From Nitrospirota bacterium (lineage in GTDB: Bacteria > Nitrospirota > Thermodesulfovibrionia > Thermodesulfovibrionales > JdFR-88), in NCBI GenBank assembly GCA_021813405.1, contig JAKAKS010000022.1, positions 1 through 64,000 of the forward strand: DNA of 64,000 bases, written 5' to 3'. Position 1 is the stretch's first letter. Each line of letters starts with the position of its first letter. Below are positions 24,913 through 33,139 of this stretch, piece by piece. A program made the translations under genes and the position numbers. A model generated the notes under the pieces. The model was not told the DNA's origin. It searched no databases and saw only the letters and a program-made list of their open reading frames with translations.

Positions 24913-26112
24913 ATGCCAAACGGAACTCTTCAAACAATCACCCTCAGAAAGACACGCCGCCTCCTCGCGGGCCATCTTTGGGTATTTTCAAATGAGCTTG
25001 CCCAAAGCCCAAAGGGGCTGGAGCCCGGCTCTATTGTGGAGCTTGAGGACATGAGAGGCAATTTTTTGGGCACCGGTTACGTAAACCCGGCAAGCCTTAT
25101 AGCCGTGCGCATACTCAGCCGGGGGCGCGGGAAGATAGATTACGCCTTCATCAAACGGCGGCTGGAAAAGGCAATATCTTTCAGAAAAAGATTTTCCCCG
25201 CCCGAAGCCCTTGGCCCCAAAGGCGGGACAAGGCTGGTCTTCGGGGAGTCGGACTACCTGCCAGGCCTTGTTGTGGACAAGTACGCGGACGTGCTTTCCG
25301 TACAGATACTTACGGCCGGGATGGAGGCGCTTAAAGACCATGTGATAAACGCCCTGGACGAACTTTTAAGCCCCAGGGCCATTGCGCTTCGAAACGACAG
25401 CCGCTCCAGGCTGCTTGAGGGGCTCTCACAGTACAAGGAGGTTGTAAAAGGCAATATCGAACCCGCTCCCGTTATAACGGAAGAAGGAATCTCCTATGAA
25501 ATAGACGTGCTTGAGGGGCAGAAGACAGGTTTCTTTCTGGACCAGCGGGAAAACCGGGCGCAGTTCGCCAAGCTGGTTTCAGGAGGGCGGGGATTGGACC
25601 TGTTTTGTTATTCGGGTGGCTGGGGTATCAGCCTGGCCGGCAAGGCGGCAGGCCATGTTACCTTTGTGGATGAATCCGCAAAGGCGCTGGCCCTGGCACG
25701 TAAAAACGCCATGTTGAATAACGTGCCGGACAAGGTTGATTTCGCCCACGCCAACGTTTTTGATTTCCTGGAAGAAAAGAAGGCCGCCGGAGAAAAATTC
25801 GATTTCATAGTGCTGGACCCGCCCGCCTTCGCCAAAAGCGCAAAGAAGGCACGGGAGGCGGTAAAGGCGTACAAGGAATTAAACGAGCTTTCGATGGGGC
25901 TTCTGGCGCGCGGCGGACTGCTGGCCACCTCCTCCTGCTCCCATCACGTAGCCAGGGAGGAGTTCGTGGAGATGCTGCGGGAAGCTGGAAGGGGGGCGGG
26001 AAGAAGCCTGAGGCTTCTGGACTTAAGGTCCCAAGCCGTGGACCATCCTGTACTTCTGCCCATGCCGGAGACGGAATACCTGAAGTGCGCCTTTCTTGCC
26101 GCTGAAGACTGA
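24913..26112 (+). CDS. rlmI: 23S rRNA (cytosine-5)-methyltransferase, RlmI type
   Basis: 399 residues: an N-terminal PUA domain (RRLLAGHLWVFSNEL, GSIVELEDMRGNFLGTG), a central EEHEE-like domain and a class I SAM fold. SAM motif I is GLDLFCYSGGWG, motif IV is FIVLDPPAFAKS, and the catalytic-Cys region is LATSSCSHHV. RlmI methylates C1962 of 23S rRNA in E. coli; a close paralog type acts on other cytosines, so the exact position is uncertain. It is transcribed alone and converges on the lipoprotein gene with a 1-bp gap. Confidence 0.9.
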   Translation: MPNGTLQTITLRKTRRLLAGHLWVFSNELAQSPKGLEPGSIVELEDMRGNFLGTGYVNPASLIAVRILSRGRGKIDYAFIKRRLEKAISFRKRFSPPEALGPKGGTRLVFGESDYLPGLVVDKYADVLSVQILTAGMEALKDHVINALDELLSPRAIALRNDSRSRLLEGLSQYKEVVKGNIEPAPVITEEGISYEIDVLEGQKTGFFLDQRENRAQFAKLVSGGRGLDLFCYSGGWGISLAGKAAGHVTFVDESAKALALARKNAMLNNVPDKVDFAHANVFDFLEEKKAAGEKFDFIVLDPPAFAKSAKKAREAVKAYKELNELSMGLLARGGLLATSSCSHHVAREEFVEMLREAGRGAGRSLRLLDLRSQAVDHPVLLPMPETEYLKCAFLAAED

Positions 26113-26113
26113 G

Positions 26114-26656
26114 CTATCTGGGTATCCCGCCGGCGTCGCGGCCACCTTCCTCAACGGCGCCTCCGGAAAACCTGCGGTTTTTCAAAAATGGATTACTCTC
26201 AACGTACATGCTCACCGTTTTGCCTTTCAGCGTGTAACAGGTGGTAAGCACGTCGGGCATCCCGTAGACAAAAGGCTGGTAAAGCGGCCTTATCTCGTAG
26301 CCGATCAACTGGCCAGTGGACGCAACGGAAATCCTGTTTTTAGAGATGCCCGTGTAGTTGGGGTTGGATTTGAAGAACGCTTCCGCTTTTTTCATAGCAA
26401 CTGGCGCGGAGATGCCGTTTACGATGGAGTAATAGACGGACGACTTTGGTTTTACATTAAATTGGGAGGAAACCGGCTTCAAAAAAACCACGGTCTCCAG
26501 GTCCCCCACATATCTGTTGCCGTAAAAGATTACGCTGTAAGTTTCAGAGGGCGCTATCTCCCTGGCGGGCCGGCTTCGGAGCGAAGCGCCAAGGCTGCAC
26601 GCTGCCAGCATAAAGAGGCATAACGGTATTCCGGCAATGGGATTTAGACGCTTCAT
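26114..26656 (-). CDS. Lipoprotein of unknown function, paralog 2
   Basis: 180 residues with a lipobox signal (CLFMLAAC, Cys20), so it should be lipid-anchored in the periplasm. The body is not a known domain. It shares the block STGQLIGYEIRPLYQPFVYG with the gene at 27333 (ESGQKVIGYEITPFGFTLVP) and a similar start (SETYSVIFYG versus LPGYYTAILYG), so the two are paralogs. Both flank a PEBP-family gene in one operon. Function not inferred. Confidence 0.75.
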   Translation of the reverse strand: MKRLNPIAGIPLCLFMLAACSLGASLRSRPAREIAPSETYSVIFYGNRYVGDLETVVFLKPVSSQFNVKPKSSVYYSIVNGISAPVAMKKAEAFFKSNPNYTGISKNRISVASTGQLIGYEIRPLYQPFVYGMPDVLTTCYTLKGKTVSMYVESNPFLKNRRFSGGAVEEGGRDAGGIPR

Positions 26657-26712
26657 CCAATCACACTTCCCAGGACTCCTGTCTGTTGCCGGAATCCCCG
26701 GGCTAAAAGACC

Positions 26713-27297
26713 TTACTTTGAAAACAACCCCACTATATGAGTGCTCTGGATTATATGGCCACGCATGGCGGATTCCAGTTCCTCCTTTGTTGCCCCGGTC
26801 TTTAGGTCCAGCATCTTATCAAGCGCGTACAGTTTGAAGAAGTACCGGTGGGTGCCTGAAGGGGGGCATGGGCCGCCGTAATCGTTCCTGCGGAAATCAT
26901 TAATCCCCACAATCGCCCCGGAGGGGGCATCGCCGGATTCTATCTTGTCCGTATCCGGCCTGATGTTCCAGACCAGCCAGTGGGTCCATACTTGGGCTGG
27001 CGCATCGGGGTCGTCCACGATAAGCGCAAGGGATTTTGTCCTTTCCGGCACGTTCCTGATAACAAGGGGCGGGCTTACGTCCTCGCCTTTGCAGGTGTAT
27101 TTGCCCGGGATATCTCCCCGGTCCTTGAATGAGGGACTTGAAATGGAAAACGCAGTTTTTGTTGTAGCTGCTGTCGCCGTTTCTGCCGTTCCCGATTTAA
27201 TGTCCATGATCGTCACCACCATCAAAAAAATTAAGGATGTTAAGGCCAGTGCTTTCAGTGCCGCCCTCCTCTGGTTAGATAGAGTTGCCTTAGCCAA
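26713..27297 (-). CDS. YbhB/YbcL-type PEBP (Raf kinase inhibitor-like) protein
   Basis: 194 residues: an N-terminal membrane/signal segment (~14-35) and a PEBP domain. Family marks are DIPGKYTCKGEDVSPPL, LALIVDDPDAPAQVWTHWLV with the ligand-site residues D-x-D-A-P and H-W, and GPCPPSGTHRYFFKLYALD. Bacterial members are periplasmic or cytosolic with unclear ligands. The start is a TTG with no SD; no in-frame ATG fits before the hydrophobic segment. Confidence 0.88.
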   Translation of the reverse strand: MAKATLSNQRRAALKALALTSLIFLMVVTIMDIKSGTAETATAATTKTAFSISSPSFKDRGDIPGKYTCKGEDVSPPLVIRNVPERTKSLALIVDDPDAPAQVWTHWLVWNIRPDTDKIESGDAPSGAIVGINDFRRNDYGGPCPPSGTHRYFFKLYALDKMLDLKTGATKEELESAMRGHIIQSTHIVGLFSK

Positions 27298-27332
27298 ATA
27301 TTAGGAAATCCATAACAAAAAGTCCATCCGGC

Positions 27333-27854
27333 CTAGCTCTCCTGTCTTCTTTCCACATCCGGGCTGGGCCAGATCATTACCTTCACAACGCCTTTTTTGC
27401 AAAGTTCATAGGTGATTGAAGGCGGCTCCGCCGGGACCAGCGTGAAGCCAAACGGGGTGATCTCATAGCCGATCACCTTCTGCCCGCTTTCGTCCATTAT
27501 CCTCTTGAACTGTATGCTTGTGGATTTTATGAAATAAGGGACAATATTGCTTGCCAGCGCAGCCACTTCGTCCCCCCTCACATGCTGCATTGTAGTGTAA
27601 TGGCTATGGCTGAGGCTTGAAATTTCAAAAGAATATCCGCTGTTTTCCGCAGCCAGTATTATGGCCGTGTTCCTCTGCTCGCCGGGCTTTCCGCCGTAAA
27701 GTATGGCCGTGTAATAGCCGGGAAGTGTTCTGGGCAGGGTCATTACCCTGGAGCCAAGCATGCGGCAGGCGCACCCGGAAGCCAGCAAAAGGCAGCACGC
27801 AATTACCATATTGCGGCACAAAGGGTGAAACAGGACAAACAGCCGGGCTTTCAT
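27333..27854 (-). CDS. Lipoprotein of unknown function, paralog 1
   Basis: 173 residues with a lipoprotein signal (VIACCLLLASGC). Residues ~45-165 are related to the product of 26114-26656 (shared SGQKVIGYEI block). It is first in a three-gene operon, lipoprotein-PEBP-lipoprotein. Its ATG lies 6 nt behind a TATCAT -10 whose -35 (TTGTCA) overlaps the -35 of the divergent glutamate synthase promoter. Confidence 0.72.
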   Translation of the reverse strand: MKARLFVLFHPLCRNMVIACCLLLASGCACRMLGSRVMTLPRTLPGYYTAILYGGKPGEQRNTAIILAAENSGYSFEISSLSHSHYTTMQHVRGDEVAALASNIVPYFIKSTSIQFKRIMDESGQKVIGYEITPFGFTLVPAEPPSITYELCKKGVVKVMIWPSPDVERRQES

Positions 27855-27860
27855 TCCTAA

Positions 27861-27912
27861 ATGATAGACGTGTTTTTGTTCATTGACAAACGGAAAGGCG
27901 GCTTTTTATATT
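27861..27912. promoter_or_regulatory. Divergent promoters with overlapping -35 boxes
   Basis: Plus strand: TTGACA (27883-27888) and TATATT (27907-27912), 18-bp spacer, for the glutamate synthase operon. Minus strand: TTGTCA (27889-27884) and TATCAT (27866-27861), 17-bp spacer, for the lipoprotein operon. The two -35 boxes share five bases, so polymerase cannot load both at once and the two operons should compete. Confidence 0.6.
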
Positions 27913-27961
27913 AAAAGACGGCTTTAAATGCCTATACCTGAGATAAGGGGCCCTATTATAG

Positions 27962-29074
27962 ATGTGTCGATTAGCTGCCATAACGGCTTCGGAGTACTTT
28001 TCACCTCTGGAGAATATCCATGCCTTGGAGACTATGAAGGAGGGCCACGACGGCTCCGGGATGGGTTTGATGCTGAAATCCCTTGGTGGATTCGCTGAGA
28101 ATCTTAAGGAATATCCGGCCCTTTCGGGCATCTGTTCCAATGATGGGTTGAAAACGCTGGACGAATTCATGTCCTCCCGCGGCTGGCGCGAGGTGCACTG
28201 CTGGGAGCCCGATGTAAAACCATTGCCGCAGATAATCAGGCGTGACCACTACTTCACCAAGTTCTATGAATATCCGGCTGGAATAAAGGAAAGACCATGG
28301 GAGCAGAAGGAAGCCCTTCTTCTTGAAACCAGGATTGCTCTTCGCAAACTGGGCGATAAGGACGAGTCCATAACGGTGTTTTCTTTCTATCCGGATGTGC
28401 TCACGTTAAAGGAAGTTGGCGACCCGCTAATGCTTGCCGAATACTTCGGGCTGGAAAAAGGCGACCTTAAGGCGAAGATTGTCCTTGCCCAGGGCAGACA
28501 GAACACCAACTACGCCATAAACCTGTACGCCTGCCATCCCTTTTTCATTCAGGGTATCGGCACCATGACCAACGGCGAGAACACCGCTTTCGTGCCGATA
28601 AGGGAATATTTGATGAGCAGGGGGTTCCCCGGCTATATCGGTTATCAGAGCGACAGCGAGGTTTTCACGCACATATTGCACTACACGACCAAGAGGCTTG
28701 GCTTCCCCATGCCTTACTATAAAGACGTTATCACGCCACTTAAGCGGGCCGAAATGGAAGGCCGGCCGGACAAGGACGCCCTGCTTCTGATGAGGCAGTC
28801 TTTGAGGATGCTTGTGATAGACGGCCCCAATTGCATAATAGGCTTCACCCCTGATGGCACATGCTTCATGGTGCAGGATTCCAAGAAGCTGCGCCCCGGC
28901 GCGGTTGGGGGTGTAAAAGGCAAATACGCGCTTATGTCGGAGGAGTGCGGAGTGGATTCGGCCGTTCCTGAAAGGGACAGGGCCAAAGATATCTTTCCGA
29001 TGAAATACGATTTTGTAATGATCTCTCCGGGGGCCCAGGAGGTAAAGGTTTGGAACCAGTTAAAGGGAAACTAG
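27962..29074 (+). CDS. Glutamate synthase, glutamine amidotransferase subunit (GlxB type)
   Basis: 370 residues. The N-terminal nucleophile is Cys2 (MCRLAAIT), exposed after Met removal, as in class II amidotransferases. The inserts GHDGSGMGLML and TMTNGENTAFVPIREYL are typical of the stand-alone glutamine-hydrolysing chain of split glutamate synthases. It supplies ammonia to the FMN subunit encoded next. The 3' end overlaps that gene by 25 bp. Confidence 0.9.
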   Translation: MCRLAAITASEYFSPLENIHALETMKEGHDGSGMGLMLKSLGGFAENLKEYPALSGICSNDGLKTLDEFMSSRGWREVHCWEPDVKPLPQIIRRDHYFTKFYEYPAGIKERPWEQKEALLLETRIALRKLGDKDESITVFSFYPDVLTLKEVGDPLMLAEYFGLEKGDLKAKIVLAQGRQNTNYAINLYACHPFFIQGIGTMTNGENTAFVPIREYLMSRGFPGYIGYQSDSEVFTHILHYTTKRLGFPMPYYKDVITPLKRAEMEGRPDKDALLLMRQSLRMLVIDGPNCIIGFTPDGTCFMVQDSKKLRPGAVGGVKGKYALMSEECGVDSAVPERDRAKDIFPMKYDFVMISPGAQEVKVWNQLKGN

Positions 29075-30714
29075 ACGTCAACCACGAGCTTACGCTCAAG
29101 GAATTCCCTTATATAATCCAGTGGCGGGACGACCGTTGCAAGCGCTGCGGCCAGTGCACGGCAGTTTGCCCGGTAAAGGCCATTGTGCCGGATTTAAGGG
29201 TGGACCGCGCGGCCGGTTCCGAGGGGCCCACCCCCAACCCTTCAGTAACCCGCCGGGTGACACAGATAGTAAAGCAGGTGCACGACATAGACAGATACTG
29301 CGTGGGCTGCGCGATGTGCTCTCTGGTTTGCCCTAACGAGGCAATAACGCCGGAGTTTAACCCCAATCACAAATTCCTGTTCTATAAAAACAGGGCCGGG
29401 GATGCATACAAGAGGGGCGGCAGAAGGAACGACCCGACCCCTTCTACTTTGGACCAGCTAAAATTCACCCGCATCTCTATGCTTACGGATCCCGCTTTGG
29501 ACGCTGGCAGGCACGAGTTCCACCTGCGGACGTTTTTAGGCCGGATACTGCCGCCGGAGTCCATGCCTCTGAAGGCCGAAAACGGCAGGCTGGTTGTGGA
29601 CAAAAATTCCGATATCTTCATTCCTCCCGTAAGGGAGATATACCCGATAATGATCGGCAGCATGTCCGTTGGCGCGCTTTCCCCGCCGATGTGGGAAGGG
29701 CTTGCCATGGGTGTTGCTTATTTAAACGAGGAACTGGGGATGCCAGTGGTGATGGCCTCCGGCGAGGGCGGCATGCCCCCCAGGCTTTTAAAGTCCCGTT
29801 TCCTTAAGTATTTTATCCTGCAAATTGCTTCAGGCTATTTCGGCTGGGACGAGATTGTGCGGGCGCTTCCTGATATGGTAGCGGACCCCGCCGCGATAGA
29901 GATAAAGTACGGCCAGGGCGCGAAGCCCGGCGATGGCGGCCTCCTGATGTCCTATAAAGTTTTGAAGCTCATTTCGGAGATAAGAGGTGTGCCCATGAGG
30001 GTAGATCTGGCTTCGCCGCCCACGCATCAGACGAAGTACTCCATAGAAGAGGCCGTGGCCAAGATGATACAGTCCATGTCCATGGCGTGGGGCTTCAGGG
30101 TACCGGTGTATCCAAAAATTTCCGGAACGAAAACGGCAAGGGCCGTTTTGAATAACCTGGCAAGAAACCCATACGCGGCCGCTCTCTCCATAGATGGCGA
30201 GGACGGCGGTACAGGCGCGGCCTATAACGTGTCCATGGACAAGATGGGCCACCCCATAGCCTCCAACATCCGCGAATGCTACCTGGACCTGGTAAAGCAG
30301 GGCAAACAGAATGAGCTTCCAATAATCGCGGCCGGAGGCGTAGGCAAAAAAGGAAACCTGGCAGCCAATGTGGCGGCGCTTATAATGCTGGGGGCGTCAG
30401 CGGCTTCCATAGGCAAATATGTGATGCAGGCGACAGCGGACTGCCTTGGAGACGAGAATAACCGCTGCAACCTCTGCAATACCGGCAGATGCCCGCGCGG
30501 CATAACCACGCAGGACCCCAAACTCTACAGGAGGCTGGACTCCGAGAAGGTTGCCGAGAGGCTTGTGGACGTATTCAAAGCGGCGGATGTGGAACTGAAA
30601 AAAATATTCGCCCCGATGGGAAGAAGCACAGAGCTGCCCATTGGCATGTCCGACGGCCTGAGCGTGGGCAATCAGGAAATCGCCGAAAAGCTGGGTATAA
30701 GCTATGTCTGCTAA
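29050..30714 (+). CDS. gltB: Glutamate synthase, FMN/Fe-S central subunit with ferredoxin domain
   Basis: 554 residues. An N-terminal 2[4Fe-4S] ferredoxin-like part (C30, C33, C36, C40 in CKRCGQCTAVCPVKA, and CVGCAMCSLVCPNEA) precedes the FMN-binding TIM barrel that makes glutamate from 2-oxoglutarate and ammonia. GEGGMPPRLL, KYGQGAKPGDGGLL, SIDGEDGGTGAA and the 3Fe-4S motif CNLCNTGRCPRGITTQDP are all present. The TTG start has an AGGAGG at 7 nt and overlaps the amidotransferase gene. The archaeal-type domain split (amidotransferase, synthase and GXGXG on separate chains) is clear. Confidence 0.93.
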   Translation: MEPVKGKLDVNHELTLKEFPYIIQWRDDRCKRCGQCTAVCPVKAIVPDLRVDRAAGSEGPTPNPSVTRRVTQIVKQVHDIDRYCVGCAMCSLVCPNEAITPEFNPNHKFLFYKNRAGDAYKRGGRRNDPTPSTLDQLKFTRISMLTDPALDAGRHEFHLRTFLGRILPPESMPLKAENGRLVVDKNSDIFIPPVREIYPIMIGSMSVGALSPPMWEGLAMGVAYLNEELGMPVVMASGEGGMPPRLLKSRFLKYFILQIASGYFGWDEIVRALPDMVADPAAIEIKYGQGAKPGDGGLLMSYKVLKLISEIRGVPMRVDLASPPTHQTKYSIEEAVAKMIQSMSMAWGFRVPVYPKISGTKTARAVLNNLARNPYAAALSIDGEDGGTGAAYNVSMDKMGHPIASNIRECYLDLVKQGKQNELPIIAAGGVGKKGNLAANVAALIMLGASAASIGKYVMQATADCLGDENNRCNLCNTGRCPRGITTQDPKLYRRLDSEKVAERLVDVFKAADVELKKIFAPMGRSTELPIGMSDGLSVGNQEIAEKLGISYVC

Positions 30715-33073
30715 AGAGAAGATGCATAAAGAAGAAAAAATTATAAACGGCAAGATAGACGGCCAGCGTGTATCATCCAGGGTTCTGGAAGAACGCATCC
30801 AGGAGGCGATAAAGGAAGGCGCGCGCGAACTTTACGTGATCGCAGACGGTCAGCACGGCATTGGGGGGCGCATATGGCCCCGTGGAGCCCAGCATAACGG
30901 CACCGTCCACGTGAAGGTTGAAGGGCCTGTAGGCCAGCGCCTTGGCAGCATGGGCATGGAAGGCACGGAGATTATAGTCCACGGCAGCGCTTCCGATGAC
31001 GTGGGCTGGATAAATTGCGGCTCCAAAATAACAGTGCTTGGGGATGTTACAAATGGAGCTCACAACGCGGCGGCCCAGGGTGTGCTTTACGTTCAGGGCG
31101 GCGCGGGCGCACGATGCGATACCCTTACAAAACATAACCCCAGGTTCGCCCCTCCGCAGTCCTGGTATTTCAGGGACGTAGGTGATTCCTTTGCCGAGTT
31201 CAAAGCTGGCGGCATATCTGTAATTTGCGGCGTAGACCCCAGAAACCCGGATAATATCCTTGGGTACAGGCCATGTGTTGGCATGGTGGGCGGCGTTGTC
31301 TATTTCAGGGGGCCGATAAGAGGTTACAGCGCAGGGGACGTAAGGCTTGCAGAACTGACCGATGAGGATTGGGCATGGCTTAAGGAAAACATGCGCCCCT
31401 ACCTTGAAGCGATAGACAGAAAAGATTATTACAGGGAACTAACAAAAAACAGAAGCGACTGGAAAAAACTTGTAGCCCATACCCCGGCTGAAAAAAACGC
31501 GCTCAAAAAGAAGGCGCGCACCTTCTCCGATTTCAGGGTAAGCGCATGGGACAAGGAAGTGGGTGAAGGGGGCATCTTCGCGCCGTATCTGGACCATGAA
31601 AGAAGCCTTCTTCCGTATATAACCACAGGGGCGGAAAGAAGGAACAAGCCCGTATGGGCAAACGGCAAATATAATCCGCCCTGCGCTTATAACTGCCCAA
31701 CCCATATACCTACCCATAAGCGCACGGCGCTTATACGGCAGGGGAAATTCGTAGAGGCACTGGATCTGGCGCTGGAGTATAGCCCTCTTCCTGCCACCGT
31801 TTGCGGCCAGGTGTGCCCGAACCCCTGTATGCAGGCCTGTACGCGCGGGCTTTATATCGATAAGCCGGTAGACATCAGCGCGCTTGGAGCGCTTTCGCTT
31901 TCTCTTAAGGCCCCCAAACCGGCCAAAAAAACCGGCCACAAGATAGCCGTTATCGGCGGCGGCCCCGGCGGGCTCTCGGCAGCATGGCAACTGGCCCTCA
32001 AGGGGCATACAGTGGACCTTTATGAGGAGGCGGCCAAGCTTGGCGGCAAGCTGGAGCTTTGCATTCCGCGTGAGCGGCTGCCGCAAGCCGTACTCCGGAA
32101 GGAACTGGAGAGGTTCCAGGAGATCGGTGTAAAGGTAAACCTGAAAAACAAGATTGATAATAAAAAATTCGAAAAGATATACAAGGACCATGAGGCTGTA
32201 ATAGTGGCCTGCGGTGCGCACGCGCCGAGGATGATTCCTTTTGAAGGCTCTGCTGATGCCATATCCGCCTACGATTTCCTGAAAGGGATAAACGCGGAGA
32301 AGGCCCCTGTGCTTAAGAAGAAGCACGTGGTAGTAATAGGGGCGGGCAATGTGGGCATGGACGCGGCATGCGAGGCGTGGCGGCTTGGTGCGGAATCCGT
32401 AACGGCTGTTGATGTGCAGAAGCCTGCCGCCTTCGGCAAGGAAATGGACGCGGCCGCGGCGCTGGGGACAAAGATACTCTGGCCCAAAGTCACGGAAAAA
32501 TATGACAAGAAAGAAAAGACCATTTACTTTAAGGATGGAAGCTCCCTTGAGGCTGGCCTCGTAATAGTGGCCATAGGCGAGACCCCCATAACTGGCTTTC
32601 TTCCGGAGACAATAGACAGGGTAAAGGGAAGCTGGGTGCGTGTGGACGAGACAGGCCGCACAACAGACCCTAAAGTCTTTGCGATTGGGGACGCAACAAA
32701 ACCCGGCCTGGTTACGCACGCTATCGGAGCCGGGCGCGAGGTCGCTTTGCGGCTGCACTCCGAGCTGATGCATTATGACTATATGTCCGAGGTGACAACC
32801 CCTATCCCTTACGGGCGGGTTAAGACGGCGTATTACGAGCGTTGCGTCACTGAGACCGGAGAACCGGAGAAGGACGCGGCAAGGTGCCTCTCATGCGGCT
32901 CCTGCCGGGACTGCCACATGTGCGAAAACGTATGCTACTGGGGCGCAATCTCCAGGATAGAAAAACCGGACGGTCAGTTCGAGTACATTGTTGACGCAGA
33001 CAAGTGTATCGGTTGCGGGTTCTGCGCGGGCGTGTGTCCCTGTGGCATCTGGGAGATGGCCGAGAATATATAA
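30704..33073 (+). CDS. Fused GXGXG domain, NADPH oxidoreductase and ferredoxin of glutamate synthase
   Basis: 789 residues. About 20-230: the GXGXG beta-helix domain normally at the C-terminus of GltB (RLGSMGMEGTEIIVHGSA). About 325-400: the GltD Fe-S part (CAYNCPTHIPTHKRTALI, CGQVCPNPCMQAC). About 405-720: FAD and NADPH domains (AVIGGGPGGLSAAW; VVIGAGNVGMDAAC). About 725-789: a 2[4Fe-4S] ferredoxin (CLSCGSCRDCHMCENVC, CIGCGFCAGVCPCGIW). So the electron-input chain of GltD and the GltB tail are one protein, and ferredoxin could also feed it. It overlaps the FMN subunit gene by 11 bp. Confidence 0.93.
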   Translation: MSAKEKMHKEEKIINGKIDGQRVSSRVLEERIQEAIKEGARELYVIADGQHGIGGRIWPRGAQHNGTVHVKVEGPVGQRLGSMGMEGTEIIVHGSASDDVGWINCGSKITVLGDVTNGAHNAAAQGVLYVQGGAGARCDTLTKHNPRFAPPQSWYFRDVGDSFAEFKAGGISVICGVDPRNPDNILGYRPCVGMVGGVVYFRGPIRGYSAGDVRLAELTDEDWAWLKENMRPYLEAIDRKDYYRELTKNRSDWKKLVAHTPAEKNALKKKARTFSDFRVSAWDKEVGEGGIFAPYLDHERSLLPYITTGAERRNKPVWANGKYNPPCAYNCPTHIPTHKRTALIRQGKFVEALDLALEYSPLPATVCGQVCPNPCMQACTRGLYIDKPVDISALGALSLSLKAPKPAKKTGHKIAVIGGGPGGLSAAWQLALKGHTVDLYEEAAKLGGKLELCIPRERLPQAVLRKELERFQEIGVKVNLKNKIDNKKFEKIYKDHEAVIVACGAHAPRMIPFEGSADAISAYDFLKGINAEKAPVLKKKHVVVIGAGNVGMDAACEAWRLGAESVTAVDVQKPAAFGKEMDAAAALGTKILWPKVTEKYDKKEKTIYFKDGSSLEAGLVIVAIGETPITGFLPETIDRVKGSWVRVDETGRTTDPKVFAIGDATKPGLVTHAIGAGREVALRLHSELMHYDYMSEVTTPIPYGRVKTAYYERCVTETGEPEKDAARCLSCGSCRDCHMCENVCYWGAISRIEKPDGQFEYIVDADKCIGCGFCAGVCPCGIWEMAENI

Positions 33074-33096
33074 GCGTCTGTTTAAAAATTGTCTTT

Positions 33097-33130
33097 AACA
33101 AAAGCCCGCTCTTTTAGCGGGCTTTTGTTC
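33097..33130. terminator. Bidirectional intrinsic terminator
   Basis: AACAAAAGCCCGCT and AGCGGGCTTTTGTT form a perfect 14-bp stem around a TTT-type loop, with A and T runs on both sides. It serves the glutamate synthase operon (+) and the P-type ATPase gene (-), whose stop is at 33140. Confidence 0.9.
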
Positions 33131-33139
33131 TAGCCATGT

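Noticed and set aside
31439-32773. 444-codon minus-strand frame opposite the GltD fusion
   Set aside because: Shadow frame; Cys/Tyr/Arg-rich with no domain, while the plus strand has clear FAD and NADPH motifs.
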